Part shown: positions 1-13,115 of the stretch, piece after piece
Layout: every line of letters starts with the position of its first letter
Position numbering within the stretch: position 1 is the stretch's first letter
Assembly (NCBI RefSeq): GCF_033568475.1
Contig: NC_133123.1
Location: 137,228,242 to 137,292,241 of the forward strand
DNA: 64,000 nucleotides
DNA from: Henckelia pumila
Lineage: Eukaryota; Streptophyta; Magnoliopsida; Lamiales; Gesneriaceae
Direction: 5' to 3'
Notes under the pieces: model-generated
Told to the model about the DNA's origin: nothing
Seen by the model: the letters and a program-made list of their open reading frames with translations, nothing else
Databases searched by the model: none
Translations under genes and position numbers: made by a program

Positions 1-239
1 ACCTATGCATATATGACAAACCACTTTGTAAGATGAACATTCAAACATGTGAAGTGAATTAAAAAGGCTTTTGCTGAAATTGATACACGGAGTGCTGACT
101 TTTGAGAACTCATTAATCACCCAACACAAGTCACATTAAAGAATGCAGTTAATATGAGTTCTCGCTTATTGAATATGTTCAAGCTTTGTATGCTAAGAAA
201 GATCCTTGAGCGTGTTCTCTGTTGTTGAAACTCATTTGG

Positions 240-371
240 CTCTATCTTGCAGCTTTGGAGAAATCAGAGGGCAGTTGATGCAGCTTCTGCGTATTAATCG
301 AATTTGCAAGTGTGAATCTCTTGGTGCATCCTTTTGTTTCCCTACAAATGGGAGGTTCATGTTGGCAGTGT
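240..371 (+). other. Possible 3'-terminal exon of an upstream plus-strand gene
   Basis: A good splice acceptor (CTATCTTGCAG, ending about 252) is followed by an open stretch that closes at TAA near 371 in one frame and after a few codons in another. The surrounding sequence has the mixed composition of a transcript end rather than of the AT-rich intergenic DNA after 640. I do not recognise the peptide. It may be the tail or 3' UTR of a gene lying mostly left of the window, or nothing. Confidence 0.2.
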
Positions 372-953
372 AAAAGAACAATTATGTAAAAAATCTAGAA
401 AGGTAGAGTGGTATTTGAACGCATAACCTTTCTAAGGAAACCAGCCATGAAATATAGCAAGTATTTTGTCTATCTTTTCCTGGCCCGTCTTCACTTGCTT
501 ACGTCTTTGATTTCTGTTGATGCATCACTTTGCGTATGTGTAATTTCTTTACATTACGTTATATTTAAAGATAAATCTTTTAGGTTGTGTATGGATAGAT
601 GTATTTCAAATCGACCAAATCAAAATGATATGCAGTACCGATTTTAATTTATAAATGAGGTGTGATTAATTCGGAAATCCTATTTTTGTTTTTTAAAAAT
701 CATATAAATTAGTTTGTTTGGTGTGATTTCGATTAATTTATAAAAATGTACGAATAAATCATTTTTTTAAAATAAAATTGGATATTCTCATATCCATTTT
801 TTATTAGATTTTTTGAAATAATTGAATTCTTATATCTATTTTCTGAAAGTTAAACTGAATTTTTCTTAATAAATTAAAATCTGCCAAAAACAAATTAAAC
901 CTCCACGTAGGCAAATACAACTCGGTGGACTAATAATAATGATGTATAGCTTA

Positions 954-1058
954 TTACGACTGCAATCAGGAAAGGAGCTGCAATCCGCAATTAATGTTCA
1001 CATGGATCAAATGGAAGATCTGTTGATCGAGGAATATCATTTACCGAGTGCTTTTTAA
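954..1058 (+). other. Possible isolated terminal exon, unrecognised
   Basis: A branch-point-like GGACTAATAAT and a TATAG acceptor precede an open stretch. Its ending, ...HMDQMEDLLIEEYHLPSAF, stops at TAA near 1056-1058. Codon use looks protein-like and unlike the flanking AT-rich DNA. No homologous partner exon is visible upstream, so this could be a relic exon or chance. Confidence 0.22.
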
Positions 1059-1138
1059 AGTTTCAATTGTATTTTCTATCATGAATAGCAAACGCCACAT
1101 TATATATATATATATGTGTGAAATGATACATGTTTAAT

Positions 1139-2437
1139 GGGAAAATTAGCATTTTAGTCCTGTATGTTGGCTTTATTTTTGTTTTGGTCCTATATATTGG
1201 CTTGTTTTGGAAAAGATTCTGTAACTTTGTTTTTATTTTGTATTTAGTCCTACATGTTGATTGTTTTGGTTTTGGTCCTATAAGTTGACTTACTTTTTGA
1301 TTTTGGTCCTATACAAAGTTATGTTTTGAAAAAAAGTACAGGAATTTGGATTTTTTTTGAATTTGGTCCTATTAGTTGACTTGTTTTTTTTATTTTGATC
1401 ATGGAAAAGATACGGTTTTGACCAAATTAAGCTCGGTTAAGTTAGAATAAATGCCTATGTTTTTTATTTTAAAATAATATATTAAATTTAAAATTTAGAA
1501 GTTGATTTTCCAACTTCACCACTTAAGCTTTTATAATAAATATTTTTTTTATGATTTTATAATTAAATAAATTAGGTTTAAAATTTAGATGTTGACCTTC
1601 TAATTATTTTTTAAAATAATAATTATGTTCTAAAAGGTACAATAACTTGATTTTTTTTTGTATTTTTCCTCCGTCGCCGAAACTGGAGGGAGCAGCAAAA
1701 GTTTGCTTATTTGCAGTGTTCTAAAAGGCATGCTTAAGCGGCGATTAAGCGTGATAAAAGTGAAACATACCTAAAAAGCTCTGCTTTCGAGAAAAGCGGA
1801 ACAAAAAAAGTCAACCATAGTTGAAAACGATAAAAAAATATATTAGAGTGTTACTTTTTAAAAGAACGAAAGTATGTTTTAAATATATTTTTAGTTTTTA
1901 AGCTAATTTTGTTAATTTAGGTTGGAACTTATTTATATGATTATTAATAGGTGCTAAGTGGGCGAACACTTAGTGCCAAATAAATAAAAAAATCGAAGTT
2001 ACAGTTGAGAACGATATAAATGAATGTTTGTTTGTTGCTTTTTAAAAGAACAAAAGTATGTTACATTTAATAAATTAAATTAACATATTTTAGATTTTAT
2101 TTTTTATTTAGATTAAAAAAAGTTTAAGCGTAAAAAAATATTTTTTTATTAGATAGTTGTAATTATCTCAAACCAATAAGTAGATAAATAATGAAAGAAT
2201 AAAAAATATTTATTACAAAAATAATTAGAGATCAACTTCTAAATTCCAAAACATGATAATATGCAGGACGAAAACCAAAAAACAAACAAACTTACAGGAC
2301 CAAAACCAAAATAAGCCAACATATAGGACTAAATCCAAAAAAAAGTCGAGTTACAAGATCTTTTCCAAAACAAGCCAACATATAAGACCAAAACAAAAAA
2401 AAAGCCAACATACAGGACCAAAATGCTAATTTTTCCC
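1139..2437. mobile_element. Mutator-type non-autonomous element with long inverted repeats
   Basis: The ends are inverted copies: GGGAAAATTAGCATTTTAGT at 1139 against GGGAAAAATTAGCATTTTGG read from 2437 on the other strand. Similarity continues inward through several degenerate copies of a TTTTGGTCCTATATGTTGGC motif. The element is flanked by ATGTTTAAT (1130-1138) and ATGTTTAAC (2438-2446), a 9-bp duplication with one change, the size Mutator elements make. The 1299-bp interior has no long ORF. It holds an internal imperfect duplication (around 1815-1880 and 2000-2060, AAAAGAAC.AAAGTATGTT). It lies just downstream of the EMB8-like gene. Confidence 0.75.
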
Positions 2438-2607
2438 ATGTTTAACAGCGTGACAAGGTGGATTAATGCATCATATTATTATTTGCAACTGATATTACAA
2501 TGTGAAACCCAACTTGAGCTGTATTACACTTTTCTTGAAACTTGAACAATACATCCCAACATTACGAGACTTGTTACTCAAACTGGTACAAGACTTGTAA
2601 ATTTTAA
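2438..2607 (-). other. 3' flank of the EMB8-like gene
   Basis: Between the stop codon at 2608-2610 and the Mutator-type element there are only about 160 bp. This stretch must hold the 3' UTR and polyadenylation site; no unmistakable AATAAA is visible on the minus strand. Confidence 0.4.
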
Positions 2608-5600
2608 TTAGGCGGACTTTCCTTGCAAGGCTCTTTTAATCTTCTTTCTGAAGAAAAAACCAAGTGCTGCCCCGACTATTGGCCAAGTTGATAGCATGGC
2701 TACATAAGCAAGCAACCAGATGGACCTCTTATTTTGCCGGGAAATCTGATACAAGCACCTTTCAACGGTTGTTGAGCCCTTTGAATCCGAACCTTCTTCA
2801 GGAGTATGAGCCACAGAGGATGTAACGTCTGATTTTCTTGTGTCAGTTACCTCACGGAGCCCTGTATCCGAAACGGTCCTGTTAGTCTCATCAGACAATT
2901 CATTGATGGCACAATCCATCGGGTCATTGCCCATCGGGGCCACCATTCCATCAGCCACATTAAGATAAGGGCCTTGATCTATCGAAGATTGAAGTAAGGC
3001 ACAATGAGGTCCACTGCTTTCTTTCTGAAATGACGATGGTGTAAGTGTAACTATTATTAGCCAAGCATTATGCTGCGAATATCCCCTTGCTAGAAAAGTA
3101 AGATGGTGAAATAAACATGCACCTTCTTCTGTATATGCATGTAAGAACTCGAATGTAAAACTTCGAGAAATTCAATAACGGCTCTCACCCACCTGCGGAT
3201 AGAAAAGAACTTTGAATTCAAAGATCCATGCCAAATTTCAGTGGAATTGCCATGTTGAGTATCATGGTGTAAGTTAAATTTTCAAACCAGTTGGCATTGG
3301 CTGACAGGTCATATTGCCATCTTATATCTACGACGCCAACCCAAGTAAAGCTTATGTTTATGAATATATTGTGGATACTTAAGCAGTGAAAGACAGAGCA
3401 TCCAACTGTTTCCTAAGTTGCATATTAAATTTGTAAAGATGGGTGAAATTTACTGTCACATAACAACAAAGAAGATAGTTTACAGAGAGAGTGACAAGAT
3501 AGGTATAATAAAGAGAAAGAAGTACCACAGGATCTATGATTTACATAAAAGAGTGACGATATAGGTATAATGAAGAGAAAAAAGTACCACAGGCCAGATC
3601 CAGTGAAGCCCTCAAAGAATGCCAGGTGTCCACCATGTTGTGTTGTGGCTAGAACGATATTTTTATTCGCTCTAAAATAAAAAGTTAGTTGTTGCAAATC
3701 AAATTAACTGTAGAAGAAAGCAAGGAAATGTAAGCATACCGGCACTCATCCCAAGGAATGGCTTCTCTAGTGCAAACCGGGTCATCCAATGCACTTATGC
3801 ACAGTAGTGGAATCGAAACTTGTCCAATAAAAGCAGCACTGCTACAACGTCTATAGTACGTGTCCACAGTCTTGAAGAAACAAATGTATTTCAATATGCT
3901 TCCAACAAATATGAGAAGGAGAAACTAGGAAGGGCAAGAGAGAGATACCTCATAGTTTCCAACAAGACAGGTGGCATGAGTATCAAAATCCCGAATAGAA
4001 CGTGACTACCAAAAAGACACATTTAACCAGAAATGAAGAATATTCTATATAAGTCACTGATTTCCGAGGAAATGACATGCTTGAAAGAGAGCACATTCAT
4101 CACTCATGTTCGTTTTACTACATTCCAACAAATTCCAGAAAAAATTTAGATTAAATCATTTACATAACTTCAAGGAGAATCAACTCCCAAATGATATAAA
4201 GGCCAACATTCTAGTGGAAAACATTTGGGTAAATCTATACACTTGTACGTAACAATTAAGTCCATGAAACATTCAGGTCGATGAACCATAAGACAGATAA
4301 CAGAACAAAGCTACTCGTGAAAAGGCAATTTAGTTCAAACAATTAGTTCCTTGCAGATCCAATAAGGAGCATTTACAATTCAAATTTTTTTAAGGAAACC
4401 CACATGTACAAATTTTTAGTGAAACAATACAAAATTCCAAAAACTACAGATACTTGCTCGATAAGTACACAACACTGCATAAAACTAACCTTTTTGATAC
4501 CCTCCCAGTTAGCAAGGCGAGAATAACGAGTTTCATGCCTGTATAACACAATAAGTTCATAACGTTTCATGCAAGTCCACCGCAAGATGGAATATTAATA
4601 GAAATAAGTGACTAAAAATATTGCATCTTTGAAACAAGACTAGAATTCAGAATGGCCTAACTAAGTTAATTTTCTCGTCATATTATCATTTCAGAGGGTT
4701 ATAACATACAATTGTGCATAACCTTGAAGACCAATAGTAAGAGCTCTGTCATATAACTTTTGTATAAGTCTTCGAGCTATAAACCTGGAACCAATCTGTG
4801 AAAGTGGAAACAAAGAGAGAAAATTCTAACTAAATTACGAGATTGTATCATGTATAAGATGTTCCACTCAAGAAAATAGCTTCCAAAAATTGATAATTGA
4901 TTTCTTACGCTACATGAAGGATTGGGTGATGTCATTTTCTAAGATTGTCCAGCGACAGTTATCAATTTTTAAAACGACAGCTTTTATGAATACTTGATAA
5001 TACAACTTATACAGAAGCTCTTTTTCAAGAAATCACATTCATATGAATTGTTAGTCCATAGTTGGTTAACAAACCAACCGATACAACTTCACGCCAGCAC
5101 TAGCAGTTCACACAAACTGACCAAGAGATCCCAAGGAGAGCAAACTGCTGCAGCACCAGCAATAGGAACATTCTCCCCATCCTCTCCAAGATATTTTACC
5201 TAAAACGAAAAATTTTAGGTACCAATCAGTTATTAGCATTGTCAACCTGCTCCATGGAAGAAGGGAATATACTAACACTGGGAACATACCAAAATATTAG
5301 CACCGATACTAGTTCCCACGACAAACAATGGTGCTGCATAATACTTTTCATGTAGATAGTTAATGACTTCTCGCACATCCTCTGTCCATCCAGCATTATA
5401 GAAGCAATCTGACTGCAGAAATATAACCAACTCAGATCAAAATCTAAGTGTTGGAAAAGCGTCTGTGATTGATATTTTTGATGAGCAATCCTGATGGGTC
5501 AGCTAAAATCAACAGCTCTCACTCAAGCTCAACAAGAAACTTTAAACAAGTTTTACTGGAATGATCGTGACACGAAATAATACATGAGATGTGACGAATT

Positions 5601-8600
5601 TCAAGCATAGAAATAGAGATATGCTTGTATATCAAACATAAACACACTATTGCTCTTCAGAAATAAATACTTTCTCAAGAGAGTGGAGAGAAATTTCAGT
5701 AAGTAGTTAAACTTCAGTAAACCCTACTTTGCTAGTATTGCCAAGGAACCCCAGTACTTACAGTTACAGAGACACCACCTAATCCTCGGTGATTGCTGAC
5801 AACCACATTCCAACCATGTTTTGCTGTATTGAAAACAAGATGTTTCATATACTGCAGCGAAAGTCAATTAAGTGAAATCAATTTCCAAATAAAAGGATGC
5901 AGGTTATCCAAGGGTCACATAAATAAAAAAAGAAGCAGACATCCTATTACTAAATGCTTAAGGATTTCGCTCTTCCTAGTGCCTTTGTTGGCTCCTGAAA
6001 TTCAACTCTGATTCAGGCAAAATGGCAAATCATCCTATCAGCAAAATACAGCTTATTTGTAATACAAATTCCATAAAACATAGAAAGCTCAACAGCAAGA
6101 TAAGAATGCCTTGAACTAGCTAGAGTTCCATCATCCATGCATATAACTATTAAAATGTCCGCATAATAGTTTGGGGAAACATCTGGTTTTTGAAAATGAT
6201 AAATAATTTAGCAAAAATTTTAATAAATAAAATCGGATTTGTCAAATAAACATGCTTCTTGCTACTCATGTTTCGTTACCAGAGCTAGGGTTTGCTATTA
6301 TGGAATGTCTTTCTGAGCATGCATTATTTCTCTCTCTTCTCTTGTATAGTAAGCAAGCTTCTGATTTTTGGATGGCATATGGTTAACTTTGGTTATAAAT
6401 GAAACCACCTCACCCAAAATTGCAAAATACACAACTTTTGAGCAAAACAGTTAACTTCATTTACATTTTTTAGTTCATATTCAACCGATGGTGACTTCTA
6501 ATACGTAAAACAGGTACAGGCATACATCACTTAAAATATCGAGACATTTCTAATATGACAACAGACAAAATCTGTACTCAGTGGATCCTAAGTTTCTAGG
6601 AAGGAACAGAAGCAAGATCCCAAACTCACCGGAGAAGCTGAATCACTTGTCAGTCCTGGAATCATAACAATCATTGGAGTTGCATCATCTTCAGCAATGC
6701 CGTGGTCATTTCTAGTATCTGCTCCAGATACTGCCACAAAAATAAAAATAAAAATCCGGACAGTCTTATAAGAGAAGAAAGCAACCACACCTCTTAAATA
6801 AAAGATAATCAGTTTTAATTGTCAGATGTTAGAATCGAATAGGATATTCCAATGACAGAAACTTGTGCACAGGTGGGGTTACTTAGTTGCTGGGTATTCA
6901 ATTTTTCTTCCAACTATTCATACCACAAACATGCACAGCAAGTCCAGTCCTCTTCGGCATCCACACAAATTAATGGTGGAAAATTACGTAAGTTTTTGTT
7001 GATCCATATGTGTGGAGTGATATTCAAGATAGGCATGCCTTAAATGCATTATATATAATTTGTAAAGCGGAACTGAAAGAACAGTGATTTAGAGATTGAT
7101 TTCTGCATAAACAAACTAAGCAGGAAAGTCCACGAATCTATGCGGGGGTTTTTATGCAAACACCGAGTGCAAAGGATATCAAAGTAAACAGAACGTGAAG
7201 ATTTAAATGATGAAGTTTCTTCCAAGGAAAAAAGCGAATAGAAAAAAATCAGTATTAGTTGTTGAGCAATTGTACATATAAAACATGACAAGTGCTGCGA
7301 GAATATGTTTAGCACTCTAAACCAATGCATGGAGCTGAAGGAGCAATATTGGGGGAAAACTCTTTCTAGGATGCATTGGTGTATGCTTGCGTTCTTTATC
7401 TGCTAAATGCCTCAGCCAGTCAAATAACAATTTTAGGTATGATTCTCTTTACCATCAGAATGCATTAACCAATCCAGAGCAAAACTCCCACCATCAGATG
7501 CATGAAACATTTGTCTGAGATAAATTTCAACACAAGCATTAGAGGGGGGAGTATCAAGATAATTTCAATTGCATGAACAGAAACAATTTTAAGTTTCTAT
7601 TATCCCTGGAAGACTTGAAAAGCAAATATATAGAGAATACACAGAAAATACCGAATAGAATATTATCCTACAAAGATCAAAACATTCTAACACCAAAATA
7701 TGCATATTGCTCTGAAAGTAAGTTATCTATTTTCAATTTTCCCGACAAAGAAAGTAATGCACTAGAAATCCTTGAGTAGAAGCAAAAATATTTCACCTTC
7801 GATAGCTAAAAACTGGAGGCCTCCCAAAGAAGTTTATGAAAGAAGTTTGGAAATGTGGATTTGAGAGCCAGGGTGTCGCCAAATACCTATTATTCAGTGC
7901 CAGGGTTACAATAAAACAACTCAACAAAAGTTGAACTGGACAAACGGATCATCCCTAGAACTACAAAGCAATGAAGCACACAACACACAAGCTAGACTTC
8001 AGCTACAACAAAATTTCCCTGCCAGCCATCTCCAATCTCAAAGAGGCTTACCGAAGTATGCCAAAACAAACATCCCAAAATCTAACGAAAAATGGCCGTT
8101 GAAATGAGAAAGAATCACTAGGAAATGGTGTAATTTTTGTGAATAATTTTTTACACTCTCCATCTTCATCAACTTGTAATGCAGAGATTCTTAACCTAGA
8201 CTACACCCAAATTAATTCCCAGAGGCCAGCATTACAGGCAGAAATGCAATCAACCATCAAAAACCAGAATCGTAAATGCAATTACATTTCAGCACCTAAA
8301 TGATTGTGTGCTGATTTGTTCTTTCAACACCACACTGTTTATCCACTCAACTTTCTGCTAAAACAATGTTTTGAAGCACTTCAACTCAATTATCGAGAAA
8401 GTTCCCATTTTTTAGTTTTTTAAAAAGAACTTTACCTCCCATGAAGCGTCTTACACTTGGATACGACTGCATGATAAATCTCCGAGTACGGATTAAACGT
8501 CAAGGAAACCGGGCCACCGCGAAATCCAGTACAAAGATCCTGAAAAAAATGGAAATCCAAAAAATTGTACAAGAAAACAGTGCAAAAGAGAAGCAACCCA

Positions 8601-8698
8601 AAAAAATACAGCCAAATGGGTATTGCAAAAGCCGTCTCGATCAGGAGCTTATAAGCCATTGTCGGAGATTCAAGAATGGCTTCAGAGCAATCATCCAT
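2608..8698 (-). CDS. EMB8-like alpha/beta hydrolase (ABHD1/3 family), 14 exons, 566 aa
   Basis: Exons on the minus strand: 8698-8436, 7886-7797, 7514-7453, 6730-6630, 5851-5762, 5412-5290, 5199-5122, 4795-4710, 4538-4490, 4005-3949, 3870-3740, 3671-3588, 3192-3123 and 3024-2608. They total 1701 bp, keep frame, and every junction is GT-AG. The start is the ATG at 8698. An N-terminal hydrophobic segment (about residues 20-48) is a signal anchor. The hydrolase core follows: IPGLTSD, SNHRGLGG, the nucleophile elbow GTSIG (Ser237), a likely acid in ALDDPVC (Asp362/363) and His392 in HGGHLAFFEG. The last exon adds a charged linker and a C-terminal membrane span (about 524-548) ending in basic residues. 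In this family the enzymes are membrane-bound (phospho)lipases or esterases; the name comes from carrot embryogenesis protein EMB8. The exact substrate is unknown. Family membership is firm; specificity is inferred. Confidence 0.93.
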
Positions 8699-9240
8699 GG
8701 AATGAAAAATGGATCGTTTTGATCAAATACGATCGAAATTTCAGGTACTTGCGTCGGCTAATGATTATTAGTTAAGCTTGTTGCCACTCTGGTGTTGGGT
8801 TTGAAAATTCGGAGATGTGATGAAATTGTTGTTCCTGTTTTTGGTGTTCCGTTCGATGGGGACAGGCCTACGTGTTTTAATGGCAGAAAAAGAGACGGGT
8901 GAGGTGTGGTGCGGTTAGCTGCATTCTTTAACGTACAGTCCCTTGAATTAAAGTCGTTAACCCTTTTTTTTATTTATTTATAAATATCGTTGAACTTGTT
9001 TCCAAGTTAGCTACAGAAGAAAGTCAACAACAACAACCATAACAATAATAACTGTAGTAAGTCATTACGAAAAATTTGATTTTTTTATTAAAATTAATTT
9101 TTGAAAAAAATTTAATAAATTTATGGAAAAAATAAATGTTTTTTGGTCAAATATTATTCGTAAGTATATGAGAAATAATTAAAAGAGCATGAATTATATA
9201 TTTACATTGGTTATTTCCCATCATTATTTTTCTAATAATT
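8699..9240. other. 5' flank of the EMB8-like gene
   Basis: This region upstream of the ATG at 8698 is moderately mixed in composition to about 8960 and then strongly AT-rich. I see no clear TATA box at a usual distance. The promoter must lie here or in the repeats beyond. Confidence 0.35.
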
Positions 9241-9244
9241 TGAA

Positions 9245-9366
9245 ATTTAAATTGAGGTCATAACAAGAGACCAAGTTGGTTTTCTAAGGGCCTCTCATTA
9301 AATAATTTAAATTGAGACCATAACAAAAGACCAAGTTGGTTTTTCTAAGGGCCTCTTATTTAATAA
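9245..9366. repeat. Two-copy ~60-bp tandem duplication
   Basis: Two adjacent imperfect copies of about 60 bp share TTTAAATTGAG..CATAACAA, GACCAAGTTGGTTTT and TAAGGGCCTCT. They differ by a few substitutions and one T insertion. No coding content. Confidence 0.8.
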
Positions 9367-9376
9367 ATAGGTATAG

Positions 9377-9378
<2 letters not shown>

Positions 9379-9426
<48 letters not shown>
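9379..9426. repeat. (TAA)n microsatellite
   Basis: About 16 uninterrupted TAA/AAT triplets in intergenic DNA. Confidence 0.95.
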
Positions 9427-9427
<1 letters not shown>

Positions 9428-9670
9428 GTTTTAAATTGATAATAATATTCTAAAACTACTTTTTTGTATAAAAATATGTCCACAAATTAGCATCATGTGT
9501 TTGTGTTTTTTCCAATTTAAATTTCATTATTTTATTTTATCTAAATATCTTTCACATCTTCATTTTAAGATAAAACTTTATGCCTAATGACTACATAAAA
9601 CAACGTATAAAATATGTATAGGAACACATGTATTATTCAAAATAAATCACAAAAATATCTTTTAAAAACC

Positions 9671-9742
9671 GAGTTAGGAAACTTGAAAACCTCTATTTCC
9701 TTATGAGAGTTAGGAAACTTGAAAACCTCTATTTCCTTATGA
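9671..9742. repeat. Perfect 36-bp tandem duplication
   Basis: Positions 9671-9706 and 9707-9742 are identical 36-mers beginning GAGTTAGGAAACTTG. Identity without any mismatch points to a recent slippage or repair duplication. The rest of 9740-10130 is AT-rich with no gene. Confidence 0.93.
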
Positions 9743-10130
9743 TTTGATTATTTTGTGAGAATGACTAGTACCGATATATATTAAGTTTTGATATAGAAGC
9801 AAGATAAATTGGAATAGTATACTGAAATCTCCATTCTCCTGCTTTCACACATAAACTCTGAAATTCACATAAATCCAGAAAATTTAATAAATTATTAAAA
9901 TCATTATTCTTAAAAAAAAAAATCAAGTCGAAGAGCTCACTGGATGCGGAAGACAAGATGAAAAAACAACTTAATTAGTTCATTCTTTTGTACAACCAAA
10001 TGCCAACTTAACTAATTAGTGATTTCATAGAAGGGATCATCTTCACAACCTTTTGGCTTTTGCACACGGCTTGTGCAAATTTCACCATTGTTTTTACCCC
10101 CCCCAAAAAAAAACATGGGACACGAAACAT

Positions 10131-12293
10131 TCAATGGAATCTATCGGTGCATATATCATTGACTGATGAAACATCAGAATGTGGAGATGGAAGCATTGTC
10201 AATGCAACAACACCGCTGGCAGCAGCCGCCACTGCTCCCGCCACAAATGCCGGCAGGTTACTGCCTCCGAATATGGCATCCCACGGCCCACTTGCCACAG
10301 ACACCATCATCTGATGCAACCGAAAATATTCAAGATCATTTTCATTCCAATCCACATAAAAAGTATAGTGCATTGTGGTTTCTCAAATAAATACCGGAAT
10401 TATTTTCCATACCTGTGGTATGACTATTGCAAGATTTAGAACTCCCAGTGAAAGACCTATCCATGTCATTACCAGAGTCGGATAACGAAAAGATTTGAAA
10501 ACTTGAAGCTATAACTTATAAGGTAAGCAGGATTTACCTTGCCCTGCACCAGAATTACTGGAAAATATGGATGCCCAAGCAAATGGAATGCTGTATGTTA
10601 TCTAACAAAAACGATTGATATATGTTAGGCTACAACCTTTCTTCAAAATTCTTGGAAACATTACCATTAGACACGCTTGCATTTTAAACAGCCAAATCCT
10701 ATCAGGACAACACTGATTCAAGAGGCTGTCCTAACGATATCATGCCTGTTTTCAAAAATCTAATCGACGCGCCTTAATGAACTATGGCTTCAAGATACAG
10801 GACTGTCGATGGACCGCTCAAATTTCTAACAGATACATGCAATAATCTGGATACTAAGCCTGACATTTTGAAGCAAATTCAGTACCCAAGATTACATATC
10901 CAAAGCATACATTTTAACCAAGTGACAAAGAATCAGCAAAACTCACTGCTTGAGGAATCCCAAGAACAGCAAAGAGGGCCAGAGCTCCAACCTTAACACC
11001 AACCAGCGGCGGCTGCAGTGTGGCACCGGCACTCCCATTGGTGGCAATACCACGCCTACTTGACTCAGCCAATTTAGTGATCCAAAGAGTCATTCCCAAG
11101 CAGAAAGCCAACAAAAAGTTAACCCCACCCCACAAGTTTTTCACCCCACCAAAATAATGAACTAAAAATTGCATTCCCAAAGAAGTGAAACCCAATACCA
11201 CAGAATTGAGCATCAACCCCAATGCACCAGTACGCACACCAAGATCATACAATTTCCCCTCCCCCACTTTTCCACCATACACCTCCTTCCCCATCCAATC
11301 CGTATCAAACAACAAGAAAGGGAACCAAGCAATCCAATTAAGACATGTTACCAGTAGTAAAATCCACATTGGTCTAGGCAATTCCTTTAGCGCAACCAAC
11401 AATTCCCCAAAAACTGGAATATTCTTTCGTTTTTTAGCTGCCTCCAGTGATGAGATGTTTGGTGTTTTCTTTTCTCGTACAATGATTAATGCTAAAGTGG
11501 TCAAAGACAACAACAGGGCAACGGAGATGAAGAAACAGCTCTTGAGATTTGCACAGTACAAGTCGCAGGCTTTGGTCTTCGAGAAAGGGAAGATTTTGTA
11601 GAGGTGGGTGTATGCTCCGGCGGCGTAGCCTAAAACGTTCCCCACTGCCATGAAGAATGAGTACAGAGCATTTGCAGCGCTCATTTTGCTGGCACTTCCT
11701 CCTGATAAATCGGCCAAGAATGCCCTACAAGGGCCCTACAAAAAAAAGGGGCTTTTTCTGTTTCATGCAACGACAGGGAAAAGTGATTTTCTTATCGAGC
11801 ATTTTGTTAGACATTTTTAGCTTACCTGCAACATGTTACTGGCAACGTCAAGAATCCAAAACCCCACCACGAAAACAGTAATAGCCCGTGGCTTCACAGT
11901 CTCCCCGATGTGATCACCCGCTGCATGGCCCAAATCAGCGGCGAAGCCAATGAGGAAAACGGCAACGGCAACCAGAGCTGATCCGGCGGCGATGAAGGGA
12001 CGGCGGCGGCCGAACCGGGAGATACAGTTATCACTGTAATAGCCAACAATGGGCTGAACCAACATCCCCGAAATGGGTCCGCAAAGCCAAATAAAAGCTG
12101 CCCACCTATGGGGTACTCCTAATAGCTGCACGTACGGAGTTAAAAGAGAGAGCTGCAGAGCCCACGCGAACTGCACCCCCGCCGCTATTGCGGCCACCAG
12201 AATGATTTTTTCCAATGGCTCCGCCGTTAGCGGCGGTTGTTGTAGTTCCAACGAAGATACTCGACTGTTCTTTACTTCAGCATCAACCTCCAT
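10131..12293 (-). CDS. SUT1: Sucrose-proton symporter, SUT1/SUC2 type, 5 exons, 514 aa
   Basis: Exons: 12293-11826, 11735-10947, 10601-10538, 10456-10413 and 10310-10131. They total 1545 bp, all in frame with GT-AG borders. The protein is a 12-span major-facilitator glycoside-pentoside-hexuronide carrier that moves sucrose with protons across the plasma membrane, typically for phloem loading. Visible hallmarks are [18 protein letters not shown], with the conserved substrate-path His (His62), IWLCGPISG, the cytosolic RFGRRRP loop (93-99), [19 protein letters not shown] in span 4, and [17 protein letters not shown] after the central loop. The 514-aa length fits the family (about 500-530). The short N-terminus and central loop place it in the dicot SUT1/SUC2 clade, not the long-loop SUT2 or vacuolar SUT4 types. 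The residue after PH is Arg, where Thr, Val or Lys is more usual. The gene looks intact. Confidence 0.96.
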
Positions 12294-13115
12294 GTATCAA
12301 ATGTAACTGCCTCTCTCGTCTTTTTCTGCGTCTGTATACTTGTATGTTTGCATGCACACTCTGTTTTGAATTTATCCAATTTTTTGGGCTTTTATTTTAT
12401 TGGATTAAACATTTATTAATTTTGAGAATTTTATGAAGCTACCTTCAAGAATAAAAACAAATTAAATCGCTATGTGATTTTTTTTCCCGGGATTGATCAT
12501 ATTATATTCTATTTTTATTGAAAAATTATTAAACTTCACGTAAATGTATACATAAATCAGAATATATTCGAAAATGTTGAATCATATTCAATTATAAATT
12601 CGTTCATTCTAATATTTTTTTTTTTTTTACATAATTGAGAGCTCATAACCTTAGTTTATAATTTGCGATCGGAAGGGCACAAAACACTACTTTAGTTTTT
12701 TGATTCGAACTAGAGGACAAACAAATTTCACTTCCAAAAACTCTTGCAAACTTGATGCAGCTCACAATTTATGTTTCAGTTTTACGTTTTAAAAAAGAAG
12801 AATATGGAAATCTCGTTGCATGAGATGAGTAAAATAATCAATACTACTAACTATGTCCTTAAAAAATACTAATTACAATGAACACAAATTTAGTTGAAGG
12901 AATTAATAATTCAACATATCTATTTCCGCAATAAAAACACTTTTCTCAGAACGTACGAATTAAGGAGTTGCGGAAATAGGAAGCTCCATACACAAGAAAT
13001 GCACTTCATTTTCTGGCGATAATCATCGAAATTTCAATGCCATTAAACCAGTGATGAGAAGTAGTGTAACTAAAGATCAAGTCCGCAGAAAGCATACCCA
13101 ATTAAAAACGTAGTA
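12294..13115. other. Intergenic: SUT1 upstream region and PTP1 downstream region
   Basis: About 0.8 kb between the SUT1 start and the last PTP1 exon. The half next to SUT1 should contain its promoter and 5' UTR. The part from about 12960 to 13115 probably includes the PTP1 3' UTR. No further ORF, repeat or RNA gene is recognisable. Confidence 0.4.

Noticed and set aside
11185-11601. 138-residue plus-strand ORF
   Set aside because: Lies opposite the second exon of the sucrose transporter, whose frame and motifs are clear.
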